A stretch of DNA of 8,582 nucleotides, taken from NCBI GenBank assembly GCA_023437865.1, contig JAEZFE010000294.1, positions 1 through 8,582 on the forward strand, read 5' to 3'. The stretch's first letter is position 1. Every line of letters begins with the position of its first letter. Both the position numbers and the translations under genes were made by a program. A model generated the notes under the pieces. The model saw only the letters and a list, made by a program, of their open reading frames with translations. It searched no databases and was not told the DNA's origin. Positions 1 to 6,487 of the stretch are shown here, in pieces. The stretch comes from Pseudomonadota bacterium. Its GTDB lineage: Bacteria; Pseudomonadota; Alphaproteobacteria; Rhodospirillales; Magnetospirillaceae.

Positions 1-1
1 C

Positions 2-469
2 AACAGCGCCCTGATGGGCATCGGTCTGATCGACGAGCCGTTGCAGATCCTCAACACCAACATCGCGGTGTACATCGGCATCGTCTATTCCTACCTGCCG
101 TTCATGGTGCTGCCGCTCTACGCTTCGCTGGAAAAGCTGGACCCGTCGCTGCTGGAGGCCGCCGCCGATCTGGGTGCCAAGCCGATCAAGGCGTTCTGGG
201 CGGTGACCTTGCCGCTGTCGATCCCCGGCATTGTCGCGGGCTCGCTGCTGGTCTTCGTACCGGCGGTGGGCGAGTACGTCATCCCCGATTTGCTGGGCGG
301 CGGTGACACCCAGATGCTGGGCAAGGCGCTGTGGGACATGTTCGCGCTGAACCGTGACTGGCCTTCGGCTGCGGCCTTGGCCGTCGCCATGCTGGCGGCG
401 CTGGCCGTGCCCATCGCTTTCTTTCAGAAATGGCAGAACCGCCTTGAGCATCCGGAGGGCGAGGAATGA
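2..469 (+). CDS. potH: Polyamine (putrescine-type) ABC transporter permease PotH, 3' part only
   Basis: Inner-membrane permease subunit of a PotFGHI-type importer; with PotI it forms the channel driven by an ATPase (PotG) and fed by a periplasmic binding protein (PotF), neither of which is in the window. The open frame runs in from the left edge, so the start is missing; about 155 residues remain of roughly 300 in the family. Hydrophobic segments are visible (AVYIGIVYSYLPFMVLPLY, then two more towards the C-terminus). The cytoplasmic EAA loop that contacts the ATPase is present at about bases 155-220 (EAAADLG...TLPLSIPG). The segment VFVPAVGEYVIPDLLGG is close to E. coli PotH as I recall it. 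The TGA overlaps the potI ATG in ATGA, indicating translational coupling. Family assignment is firm; putrescine rather than another polyamine is inferred from similarity. Confidence 0.93.
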   Translation, partial: NSALMGIGLIDEPLQILNTNIAVYIGIVYSYLPFMVLPLYASLEKLDPSLLEAAADLGAKPIKAFWAVTLPLSIPGIVAGSLLVFVPAVGEYVIPDLLGGGDTQMLGKALWDMFALNRDWPSAAALAVAMLAALAVPIAFFQKWQNRLEHPEGEE

Positions 470-1260
470 GGCGTTCGGTCTTCCTGCTCTCATGCCTGGG
501 CTTCGGCTACGCCTTCCTGTACCTGCCCATCGCGCTGCTGGTGGCGTGGTCGTTCAACGGCTCGCGCATCGTCAATGTGTGGGGCGGCTTCTCGACCAAG
601 TGGTATGGCGAACTGGCGCGCAACGACGAATTCCTTACCGCCGCCGGCCTGTCTCTGAAGGTGGCCGCCACCAGCGCCACTGCGGCCCTGATGCTGGGCA
701 CACTGGCCGCGGTGGTGTTGGTGCGCTTCGGCAAGTTCCGGGGACGGCTGCTGTTCAACGGCCTGATCGCCGCGCCTCTGGTGATGCCCGAGGTCATCTT
801 GGGTCTGGCGTTGCTCTTGCTGTTCGTCGCCCTGGAACAGGTCACCGGCTGGCCCGATGGCCGTGGCTTCTCCACCATCGCCATCGCCCACACCACCATC
901 GGCATGGCCTACGCCACCGTGGTGGTGCGCTCGCGCCTGGCCCAGATGGACGAGAGCCTGGAGGAGGCGGCCATGGATCTGGGCGCCAAGCCCACCAAGG
1001 TGTTCTTCCTCATCACCCTGCCGGTCATCGCCCCGTCGCTGGCCGCCGCTTGGCTGCTGGCCTTCACTCTGTCGCTCGACGACGTGGTGGTTGCCCAGTT
1101 CGTCTCCGGCCCCGGCGCCACCACGCTGCCCATCGAGGTGTTTTCCTCGGTCCGGCTGGGCGTCAGCCCCCAGGTCAACGCGCTTGGCACCATCATCGTC
1201 GTGGCGGTGGCCATCATCATCCTCACGGTGTGGAAGTTGATGGGGGTGAAGAAGAGATAG
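466..1260 (+). CDS. potI: Polyamine (putrescine-type) ABC transporter permease PotI
   Basis: Second permease of the PotFGHI-type importer, 264 residues, against about 281 for E. coli PotI. An N-terminal membrane segment (residues 6-29) is followed by the conserved NGSRIVNVWGGFSTKWYGEL region, several further membrane spans, the EAA loop at residues 167-191 (EEAAMDLGAKPTKVFF, then ITLP), and the strongly conserved FTLSLDDVVVAQFVSGPGAT segment at about 200-219. This matches PotI rather than PotH or PotC, although PotC is the nearest paralogue. The start is set by the ATGA overlap with potH (bases 466-469). It looks like the last gene of the operon: a terminator-like hairpin lies about 65 bases downstream. 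No truncation or frameshift is seen. Confidence 0.93.
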   Translation: MRRSVFLLSCLGFGYAFLYLPIALLVAWSFNGSRIVNVWGGFSTKWYGELARNDEFLTAAGLSLKVAATSATAALMLGTLAAVVLVRFGKFRGRLLFNGLIAAPLVMPEVILGLALLLLFVALEQVTGWPDGRGFSTIAIAHTTIGMAYATVVVRSRLAQMDESLEEAAMDLGAKPTKVFFLITLPVIAPSLAAAWLLAFTLSLDDVVVAQFVSGPGATTLPIEVFSSVRLGVSPQVNALGTIIVVAVAIIILTVWKLMGVKKR

Positions 1261-1319
1261 GTTGCCTGTCCTACCGGATACGGCTCGTTGCCGGTCGGGG
1301 AGGGCAAGCCTGTTGTGAA

Positions 1320-1325
1320 TACAAT
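1320..1325 (+). promoter_or_regulatory. Candidate -10 element upstream of the muramidase gene
   Basis: TACAAT matches the sigma-70 -10 consensus at five of six positions, in a short AT-richer patch between potI and the muramidase gene. No convincing -35 box lies 16-18 bases upstream, so this is only suggestive. If used, transcription would begin near 1332, inside the 5' arm of hairpin A. Such an RNA could fold only the Shine-Dalgarno-covering hairpin. Confidence 0.25.
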
Positions 1326-1355
1326 CGGGACGAGCAAAAATGCTCCCGCCTTTTT
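1326..1355 (+). terminator. Terminator-like hairpin after potI (hairpin A)
   Basis: Bases 1326-1330 (CGGGA) and 1334-1336 (GCA) pair with 1341-1348 (TGCTCCCG), with a 3-base bulge (1331-1333) and an AAAA loop (1337-1340). Two C's and then TTTTT (1351-1355) follow. This is the shape of an intrinsic terminator for the potH-potI transcript, imperfect because of the bulge. Its 3' arm is shared with a second hairpin that covers the Shine-Dalgarno of the next gene, so the two cannot coexist. Confidence 0.5.
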
Positions 1356-1370
1356 CAATGAAGGGGGAGC
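1342..1370 (+). promoter_or_regulatory. Shine-Dalgarno-sequestering hairpin in the muramidase leader (hairpin B)
   Basis: GCTCCC (1342-1347) and CCTT (1349-1352), separated by one bulged G (1348), pair with AAGG (1361-1364) and GGGAGC (1365-1370) around an 8-base loop (1353-1360). The 3' arm is the ribosome binding site AAGGGGGAG of the gene starting at 1373, so the fold would hide it. It competes for bases 1342-1348 with hairpin A. The pairing is read directly from the sequence; a regulatory role is inferred. Confidence 0.45.
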
Positions 1371-1372
1371 AG

Positions 1373-1909
1373 ATGGCGGGCGTCGACGATATATTGGACG
1401 GCATTCTCCAGCGTGAGGGCGGGTTCGTGGACAACCCAGCCGACCCGGGTGGAGCCACCAATCACGGTATTACCCAGGCGACGCTGTCGGCTTGGCTGGG
1501 GCGGGCGGCGAGCGTTGATGATGTCGAGGCGCTTTCCGCCGACACCGCCAAGCAGATCTATACGGCCAATTACTATACTAAGCCGCACATAGACCAATTG
1601 CCGGAGGTGATCCAGCCGGTGATGTTGGACGCGGCGGTCAATTCAGGTCCCGGCCAGGCGGTGAGGTGGCTGCAGCAGGTCCTCAACGCCAACAGCTATG
1701 GTCCGCTGACGGTGGACGGGGGCGTCGGCCCCGCCACCATCGCCGCCGCCGACAAGGCTGCCGCCGCGATGGGCACGGCGCTCAACAAGGCGCTGGTCGA
1801 GGTGCGGCGGGCTTTCCTGGTCAGCCTGGGGCAGCAGCACCCGCAGCAACAGCAATTCGAGAAGGGCTGGATGGCCCGCTGCGACGCGCTGGAAGCGCAA
1901 TACGCTTAA
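1373..1909 (+). CDS. GH108 N-acetylmuramidase with C-terminal peptidoglycan-binding domain (TtsA / phage endolysin-like)
   Basis: Predicted muramidase that cleaves the peptidoglycan glycan strand. The N-terminal domain carries the GH108 signature: REGGF at residues 14-18, with Glu15 as the expected catalytic acid, followed by the DPGGATNHGIT stretch (residues 24-34). The C-terminal region (about 88-175) resembles the PG_binding_3 domain: VNSGPGQAVRWLQQVLN, then DGGVGPAT at 115-122. Length is 178 residues, normal for the family. ATG 1373 is chosen because AAGGGGGAG lies just upstream and the GH108 fold begins within a few residues; an in-frame ATG at 1340 has no ribosome binding site. No signal peptide or membrane segment is seen, and no holin or spanin gene is adjacent. 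Relatives include phage endolysins and the Salmonella TtsA secretion muramidase, so the export route and role are open. Composition is like the host genome. Confidence 0.85.
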   Translation: MAGVDDILDGILQREGGFVDNPADPGGATNHGITQATLSAWLGRAASVDDVEALSADTAKQIYTANYYTKPHIDQLPEVIQPVMLDAAVNSGPGQAVRWLQQVLNANSYGPLTVDGGVGPATIAAADKAAAAMGTALNKALVEVRRAFLVSLGQQHPQQQQFEKGWMARCDALEAQYA

Positions 1910-1916
1910 GACGGTC

Positions 1917-1943
1917 GGGCACGGAAGCCCAGCCTCCGTGCCC
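1917..1943. terminator. Bidirectional hairpin between convergent genes
   Basis: GGGCACGGA (1917-1925) is perfectly complementary to TCCGTGCCC (1935-1943) around a 9-base loop. It lies between the stop of the muramidase gene (1909) and the stop of the convergent minus-strand gene (1954). The following T tract is weak (ATTT), so it may act as a 3'-end stabiliser or a modest terminator for both transcripts. Confidence 0.6.
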
Positions 1944-1953
1944 ATTTCCGCGT

Positions 1954-3144
1954 TTAGCGCCCGAACAGGCCCTTGAGGGCACCGCCGGTCTCGATGATGG
2001 CGTTCACCGTATCGAGTGGGTTGTCCGTTCGGTCCGGCTGAGCCTTGGCGGCTGTCGCGCCGTGCTCCATGTCGGGTCCGTCCAGCATCAGCATGCCGGT
2101 GGTCTTGAGCCGCACCTTGACGCCCCACACCGGGTCCTTGGGCTTTTCAGGCCAGCCGGTATTGAGTTCGCGGCCATAGGCGGTGAAGCGCAACATGGCG
2201 CCGCCGGCCTCCTTGAAGATGCCGGCGGGAATGGTGCAGGTGGTGGTGTTGGGTGCCATCAGCAAACCGTCCTTGACCCATTTCTCCACGTCGGCGCTGG
2301 GCAGGTAGTCGTGCAGGGCCCAGCCGGGCTCCTGGATTTCGGCTGAGGACCAGATCACCATATCGTCCTCGCCCCGGCTCGCCATCACCGAAGTGAACTG
2401 GCCGATGGCGGTGGGAATCTGCGCCCAGCTGAGATGCACTGCGCCGGCGGTGTCGCCCTGTTTGCGCAGGCGTACCGGAGCCATGAAGTCCTGCGGCGCG
2501 CCGATGGCGAAGCGGATGTCGGGGGTGTAGTTGCCCGACACCTGATGATCGCCGATCAGCGACGCGCCAGCCGGCACCTTGATCTGCGAGTCGCGGTTCG
2601 GCCATTCGCCATAGCTGCGCGCGGTGCTGGCCGAGGGCGGACGCTGGCGGTTGGCGCGGCCCATGAACGCCTTGCCGAACTCGGCGGGGGGCATCTTCGT
2701 CAGGTCGTAAACCTTGGGCTGGCCGGACCGCACGGTGGCGCCGCAGCCCCAATAGACCGAGATGCGCCCGCGCGGTTTTTCCATGGTGGTGGAGGTGTCG
2801 TCGTCGCGGTCGGGTGTGTGCACGGCCCGTTGGTGTTCGGGGCTCAGCAGCGGCAGCGCTTCACCCATCCGCAGGCCGGCGGGGATGGCGTGGGCGGCGC
2901 GCGGTGCGCCGGTCGGCGTGTCGGGCGAGGCCAGTTGCAGGGTCAGCGTGCGCTCGTCGGCGCCCGGCATGCCGCCGCCCATCAACCCGGCCATCATCCC
3001 GCCCATGCCGGGCATGCCCTGGATCGACCCCTCGCCTGTCGCCACGCTAATCCAATAAATCGTCGGCGGGCGCTTGGCCTCGGCCCAGGCCGCCCCCGGA
3101 ACCGTGATGGCCGCCACGGCGGCAATGGTCGCGAAGCACTTCAT
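1954..3144 (-). CDS. Exported hypothetical protein with Met/Gly-rich segment
   Basis: I do not recognise a named family. The 396-residue product has a clear signal peptide: MKCF, a hydrophobic stretch to about residue 19, and a likely cut after the AWA at 19-21. The mature protein should therefore be periplasmic or surface-exposed. Residues 43-61 are Met/Gly-rich, with Met at 44, 47, 50, 51, 55 and 59. A YWGCG motif follows at 131-135, then a mostly polar body with alternating hydrophobic segments suggesting a beta-rich fold (about 180-350). The mature part has two cysteines (134, 303), which could form a disulfide. The start at 3144 is chosen over upstream in-frame ATGs because it begins the signal peptide and is preceded by GAGGGGG at 5-base spacing. 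It is convergent with the muramidase and divergent from the DUF2189 gene. Coding status is certain; function is unknown. Confidence 0.85.
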   Translation of the reverse strand: MKCFATIAAVAAITVPGAAWAEAKRPPTIYWISVATGEGSIQGMPGMGGMMAGLMGGGMPGADERTLTLQLASPDTPTGAPRAAHAIPAGLRMGEALPLLSPEHQRAVHTPDRDDDTSTTMEKPRGRISVYWGCGATVRSGQPKVYDLTKMPPAEFGKAFMGRANRQRPPSASTARSYGEWPNRDSQIKVPAGASLIGDHQVSGNYTPDIRFAIGAPQDFMAPVRLRKQGDTAGAVHLSWAQIPTAIGQFTSVMASRGEDDMVIWSSAEIQEPGWALHDYLPSADVEKWVKDGLLMAPNTTTCTIPAGIFKEAGGAMLRFTAYGRELNTGWPEKPKDPVWGVKVRLKTTGMLMLDGPDMEHGATAAKAQPDRTDNPLDTVNAIIETGGALKGLFGR

Positions 3145-3218
3145 CCGAACCCCCTCGGTCATTTCGCTCAAGGGGTGAAGGCCTATCACCATTTTGCGCA
3201 CAGGTGGATCGGGTGGAC

Positions 3219-3264
3219 ACCTTGGCCGGGCCGGTTCATTGGATCTAGGCGAGTTCGCCAAGGT
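3219..3264. repeat. Inverted repeat in the divergent intergenic region
   Basis: ACCTTGGC (3219-3226) and GCCAAGGT (3257-3264) are perfect inverted arms 30 bases apart. A smaller inverted pair, GGCGA/TCGCC (3248-3252 and 3255-3259), overlaps the right arm. The repeat lies in the 176-base gap between two divergent genes, where both promoters must be. I could not identify convincing -35/-10 pairs there. It may be a regulator site or chance pairing in GC-rich DNA. Confidence 0.3.
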
Positions 3265-3320
3265 CTTTGCGCGCGCTGCCGCCGTTGCCACATGCCAGCA
3301 ATGGAGATGGAGAGGCCGTC

Positions 3321-4100
3321 ATGGGCGAGGCGCAAGGACAGGCCGGCTTTCCCTCGGCGCACCGTGTGCGCGAGATCGGCACCCGGCAGGTGTGGGGCTG
3401 GCTGGATGCCGGCTGGCACGATCTACTAAAGGCGGGTTGGGTCAGCCTGGCCTATGGTGCGCTGTTCGTCCTCATCGGCTTTTTCATCACCGGCGGGCTG
3501 GTGTGGCTGGGGATGCCCTATCTGATCACGCCCATGATCGGCGGCTTCCTTCTGGTGGGGCCGTTGCTGGCGCTCGGGCTCTACCACATCTCCGCCGATC
3601 TGGAGGTCCGCCGCCGGCCCAGCTTTTGGCGGGCGCTGCTGGCATGGCGGGTCAACACCTTCCACATCCTGACTGCCGGCCTGATCCTGATGTTGACCAT
3701 GATGATCTGGGCGCGGCTGTCGGTGGTGCTGTTCGCCCTGTTCTTTCCCTACCAATCCATGAGCCTGGAAAGCTTCCTGCTTCAGCTCGTCACCTTCCAG
3801 GGGGTGGTGTTCAGCCTGTTCATGCTGGCACTGGGCTTTCTGTTCGCGGCTGCCGCCTTCGTGACCAACGTGGTCACGTTGCCGATGATGATGGACGAAA
3901 GGACCGACGTGTTCGCCGCCGCTCTGATCTCGGTCATCGCCGTGGTCAAGAACCCGCGCCCCATGGCGCTATGGGCGGCGCTCATCGTCGCCATCATCGG
4001 GCTGGGGCTGGCGACCGCGTTCCTCGGCCTGGTGGTGGCGCTGCCGCTGATCGGGCATGCCAGCTGGCATGCGTATCGGGATGTGGTGAAAAAAAGCTGA
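3321..4100 (+). CDS. DUF2189-type integral membrane protein
   Basis: A 259-residue protein resembling the DUF2189 family of predicted integral membrane proteins (COG5473 type), whose biochemical role is not established. A polar N-terminus (about residues 1-37) with a VWGWLDAGWHDLLKAGW motif leads into about six hydrophobic segments: roughly 40-62, 66-88, 114-142, 158-187, 198-210 and 216-244. A charged loop (SADLEVRRRPSFWRAL, 91-106) and the LPMMMDER segment (188-194) are typical of the family as I recall it. The ATG at 3321 is preceded by GGAGAGG at suitable spacing; an in-frame ATG 54 bases upstream would only add an atypical polar extension. The gene is divergent from the exported protein gene, and the stop sits 59 bases before the next CDS. 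DUF2189 assignment is from memory of family features, moderately sure. Confidence 0.8.
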   Translation: MGEAQGQAGFPSAHRVREIGTRQVWGWLDAGWHDLLKAGWVSLAYGALFVLIGFFITGGLVWLGMPYLITPMIGGFLLVGPLLALGLYHISADLEVRRRPSFWRALLAWRVNTFHILTAGLILMLTMMIWARLSVVLFALFFPYQSMSLESFLLQLVTFQGVVFSLFMLALGFLFAAAAFVTNVVTLPMMMDERTDVFAAALISVIAVVKNPRPMALWAALIVAIIGLGLATAFLGLVVALPLIGHASWHAYRDVVKKS

Positions 4101-4101
4101 G

Positions 4102-4130
4102 TTGAGTGCAGTTATTGGTGGTGGTATGGG
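4102..4130 (+). promoter_or_regulatory. Candidate sigma-70-like promoter for the low-GC gene
   Basis: TTGAGT (4102-4107) and TATGGG (4125-4130) are separated by 17 bases. They match the -35 and -10 consensus at four and three positions respectively. Initiation near 4137 would leave the ribosome binding site GGAGGG (4147-4152) in a short leader. The spacing is right but the -10 match is weak, so this is tentative. Confidence 0.3.
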
Positions 4131-4159
4131 GTGGGGTGCGCAACACGGAGGGCGCACAT

Positions 4160-4678
4160 ATGAAAATCCATCCTCTAATTCCTGTCGTCATCTCCTTGGC
4201 GGCTCTTGGGGTTTCAACGCTTTCATTTTTTAAGGCTTCCGAGAACCTTTCCAATCAAAGGGCGGGGCAGAGGCCACGCATTGATGTAATAGAGGAGAGC
4301 TTGACTGATGTTAATTCAGGCAAGCTTGAGCTGATTTTCGCATTTAAAAATGTTGGCAGTCAGTCAGCGAAGGATGTTGTGGTCCGTCTTATCGGCCTTG
4401 AAAATGAGACGTCAGTGCCGGGCTTTGATGATCGCATTGAGGCAGTCAATCCGGTGCATCCTGGTGCTACAAAAATTGCCAATATTCCTATCAATGAAGT
4501 TAATAAGATGAAGAATATCCTCGCCTGTGTTTCCTATGCCGGTCAGGAGGGGAAGTTTAGTGATGTCTATGCGTACAGCCACGACGCCAGGGTAACCGCA
4601 CTCAGCAAATTTGGTGTGTACGCGAACATGCGAAAGGAGATGCTTGACCGTTTGCAAGACCGCAAATTGTGTGGCTAG
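4160..4678 (+). CDS. Low-GC membrane-anchored hypothetical protein
   Basis: Unrecognised 172-residue protein. Residues 5-25 form a single hydrophobic segment with a short basic N-terminus, best read as a membrane anchor with the rest outside the cytoplasm. After RPRIDV, the segment around 55-80 (LELIFAFKNVGSQSAKDVVVR) has the alternating pattern and K-N-x-G motif of Ig-like/CARDB-type beta-sandwich domains; this is a resemblance, not an assignment. Cysteines occur at 123 and 171. The ATG at 4160 has a strong GGAGGG seven bases upstream; an in-frame GTG at 4106 would add a poorly supported extension. Sampled 60-base blocks are 42-43% GC, against about 65% around it, with A/T-ending codons common, suggesting recent horizontal acquisition. 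The stop lies six bases from the convergent recQ stop. Confidence 0.75.
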   Translation: MKIHPLIPVVISLAALGVSTLSFFKASENLSNQRAGQRPRIDVIEESLTDVNSGKLELIFAFKNVGSQSAKDVVVRLIGLENETSVPGFDDRIEAVNPVHPGATKIANIPINEVNKMKNILACVSYAGQEGKFSDVYAYSHDARVTALSKFGVYANMRKEMLDRLQDRKLCG

Positions 4679-4684
4679 GGCGGC

Positions 4685-6472
4685 CTACCCCAGCAGCGCT
4701 TCCAGGAAAATCTCGCCGTAGCGTTCCAGCTTGGCCTCGCCGATGCCGTGGATGCCGCGCATTTCATGCAGCGACAACGGGCGCCGGGCGGCCAGTTCCA
4801 TCAGGGTGCGGTCGGGGAATACGGCATAGGCCGGGATGCCCTGGTCGGCGGCCAGTTCGCGGCGCAGTTCCTTGAGCTCGGCCAGCAGGTCCTCGTCGTA
4901 ATCGGTGGGTGCGCCCACCGGCGGGGTTTTCCCCCGCTTGGCCTTGGCGCGCAGCACGTCCGAGCGGATCTCGATGCGGCTCTTGCCGCGCAGGACCTGG
5001 CCGCCCTCCTCGGTCATCTTCCAGGCGCCGTATTCGGACAAATCCTGGGTCATCAGGCCGGCGGCGTAGAGCTGGCGGAAGATGGAATGCCATTGTGGAC
5101 GCGTCCGCTCCTTGCCGACGCCGAAGGTGGGCAGGGTGTGGTGGCCGTGGTGCAGTACGGAATCGGTCTCGGTGCCGACCAGAATGTTGATCAGATGATC
5201 GGTGCCGAAGCGCTGGCCGGTGCGATAGATGGCCGACAGGATCTTCTGGGCGTCGATGGTGCCGTCATAGACCTCGACGCCGGTGATGCACAGGTCGCAA
5301 TGGCCGCACGGCTCGCTGGTCTCGCCGAAATAGGACAGCAGGGTCTGGCGGCGGCAGCGCGGAGCCTCGCATAGGGCCAGGAGCGCGTTGAGCTTCTGGC
5401 GCTCGACCCGCTTCTGCTCCTCGCTGGCCTGGCTGTCCTCGATCTGCATGCGCCGCAGCTTGACGTCGCCCAGGCCGTACAGCGTCAGCGTATCGGCGGG
5501 CAGGCCGTCGCGCCCGGCGCGGCCGATTTCCTGGTAATAGGCCTCGATGCTCTTGGGCAGGTCGGCGTGGGCGACGAAGCGCACGTCGGGCTTGTCGATG
5601 CCCATGCCGAAGGCCACCGTCGCCACCATGGTGATGCCGTCCTCGCGCAGGAAGGTATCCTGGTTGGCGTCGCGCACCTGCTTGTCCAGGCCGGCATGGT
5701 AGGGCAGGGCGCGGTGGCCGGCGGCGTTGAAGGCGGCGGCCAGATCCTCGGTGCCGGCGCGCGAGCCGCAATAGACCACCCCGCTTTGGCCCTTGCGCAC
5801 CGACAGGAAGTCCAGCAACTGCTTCTTGGCGCTGTTCTTGGCCGCCATGGCCAGCATCAGATTGGGGCGGTCGAAGCCGCCGATGAAGACGCGCGGTTCT
5901 TCGTCGAACAGGCGGGCGATGATGTCGGCGCGGGTGGCGGCATCGGCGGTGGCGGTGAAGGCCACCGTCTGGATGCCGCCCAACTCGCGCCGCAGCTCGC
6001 CCAAGGCCAGGTATTCCGGACGGAAATCGTGCCCCCAGGCGCTGACGCAATGGGCCTCGTCGATGGCGAGGCGGGTGGCGCCGGCGCTGCGCAGCAATTC
6101 GACGGTGTCCTGACGGGCCAGCCGTTCGGGCGCCAGGTAGAGCAGGCGCAGATCACCGTCGCGCAGGGAGTCGAAGATGCGCCGGGTTTCCGCCGGGTCG
6201 TTGCTGGAATTCAGCGCGGCGGCGTTGATGCCGTAATTGGTCAGCTGCGCCACCTGGTCGCGCATCAGGGCGATCAGCGGCGAGACCACCACGGTCAGCC
6301 CGTTGCCGACCAGCGCCGGCAATTGGTAGCACAGCGACTTGCCCGCGCCCGTGGGCATGATGGCGAGCACGTTCTGCCCCTCCAGGATGGTGCCGATGAT
6401 GGCATCCTGGCCGGGGCGGAAATCGGCGAAACCGAAAACGGACGAGAGCAGCGAACGGGCGCGGTCGAGCAT
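4685..6472 (-). CDS. recQ: ATP-dependent DNA helicase RecQ
   Basis: A 3'-5' superfamily 2 DNA helicase for recombination and replication-fork repair, 595 residues (E. coli RecQ is 609). The order is complete: FRPGQ Q-motif region (18-22), Walker A PTGAGKS (40-46), DEAH box (138-141), aromatic-rich loop around SAWGHDFRPEY (144-154), TATADA motif III (174-179), and motif VI QEIGRAGRDG (314-323). The zinc-binding cysteines are 373, 389, 392 and 395 (C-x15-C-x2-C-x2-C), followed by winged-helix/RQC (about 405-500) and a C-terminal HRDC domain (about 522-592). The start at 6472 fits the usual RecQ N-terminus but lacks a clear Shine-Dalgarno. An in-frame ATG at 6511, with a weak GGCGAG upstream, would add 13 residues. 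The gene is divergent from galU and convergent with the low-GC gene. No key residue is missing. Confidence 0.97.
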   Translation of the reverse strand: MLDRARSLLSSVFGFADFRPGQDAIIGTILEGQNVLAIMPTGAGKSLCYQLPALVGNGLTVVVSPLIALMRDQVAQLTNYGINAAALNSSNDPAETRRIFDSLRDGDLRLLYLAPERLARQDTVELLRSAGATRLAIDEAHCVSAWGHDFRPEYLALGELRRELGGIQTVAFTATADAATRADIIARLFDEEPRVFIGGFDRPNLMLAMAAKNSAKKQLLDFLSVRKGQSGVVYCGSRAGTEDLAAAFNAAGHRALPYHAGLDKQVRDANQDTFLREDGITMVATVAFGMGIDKPDVRFVAHADLPKSIEAYYQEIGRAGRDGLPADTLTLYGLGDVKLRRMQIEDSQASEEQKRVERQKLNALLALCEAPRCRRQTLLSYFGETSEPCGHCDLCITGVEVYDGTIDAQKILSAIYRTGQRFGTDHLINILVGTETDSVLHHGHHTLPTFGVGKERTRPQWHSIFRQLYAAGLMTQDLSEYGAWKMTEEGGQVLRGKSRIEIRSDVLRAKAKRGKTPPVGAPTDYDEDLLAELKELRRELAADQGIPAYAVFPDRTLMELAARRPLSLHEMRGIHGIGEAKLERYGEIFLEALLG

Positions 6473-6481
6473 GACGGGCGG

Positions 6482-6487
6482 ACTATA
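6482..6487 (-). promoter_or_regulatory. Candidate -10 element for recQ
   Basis: Read on the minus strand these bases are TATAGT, five of six matches to the sigma-70 -10 consensus. They end nine bases before the preferred recQ ATG (6472). No good -35 box lies 16-18 bases further upstream. If used, the transcript would start two or three bases before the ATG and be essentially leaderless, which would fit the absence of a Shine-Dalgarno there. Confidence 0.3.

Noticed and set aside
1340..1372. Upstream ATG for the muramidase that would add 11 residues
   Set aside because: It lies inside the hairpin/T-tract region with no ribosome binding site, whereas ATG 1373 follows AAGGGGGAG and starts at the conserved domain.
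490..1461. Long open frames antisense to, or in other frames of, potI (for example 354-1361 plus and 490-1461 minus)
   Set aside because: They are shadow frames of high-GC coding DNA: their translations are rich in Arg, Gly, His and Gln with no family resemblance, while the potI frame matches a known permease throughout.
2960..3020. Short GCC/CAT-rich repetitive DNA suspected as a tandem repeat
   Set aside because: The periodicity is explained by Gly/Met/Pro codons of the Met-rich protein segment; there is no exact repeated unit.
2434..3429. 331-codon plus-strand open frame opposite the exported-protein gene
   Set aside because: Low-complexity His/Arg/Gly-rich translation without a ribosome binding site; the minus-strand frame has a signal peptide and a good Shine-Dalgarno.
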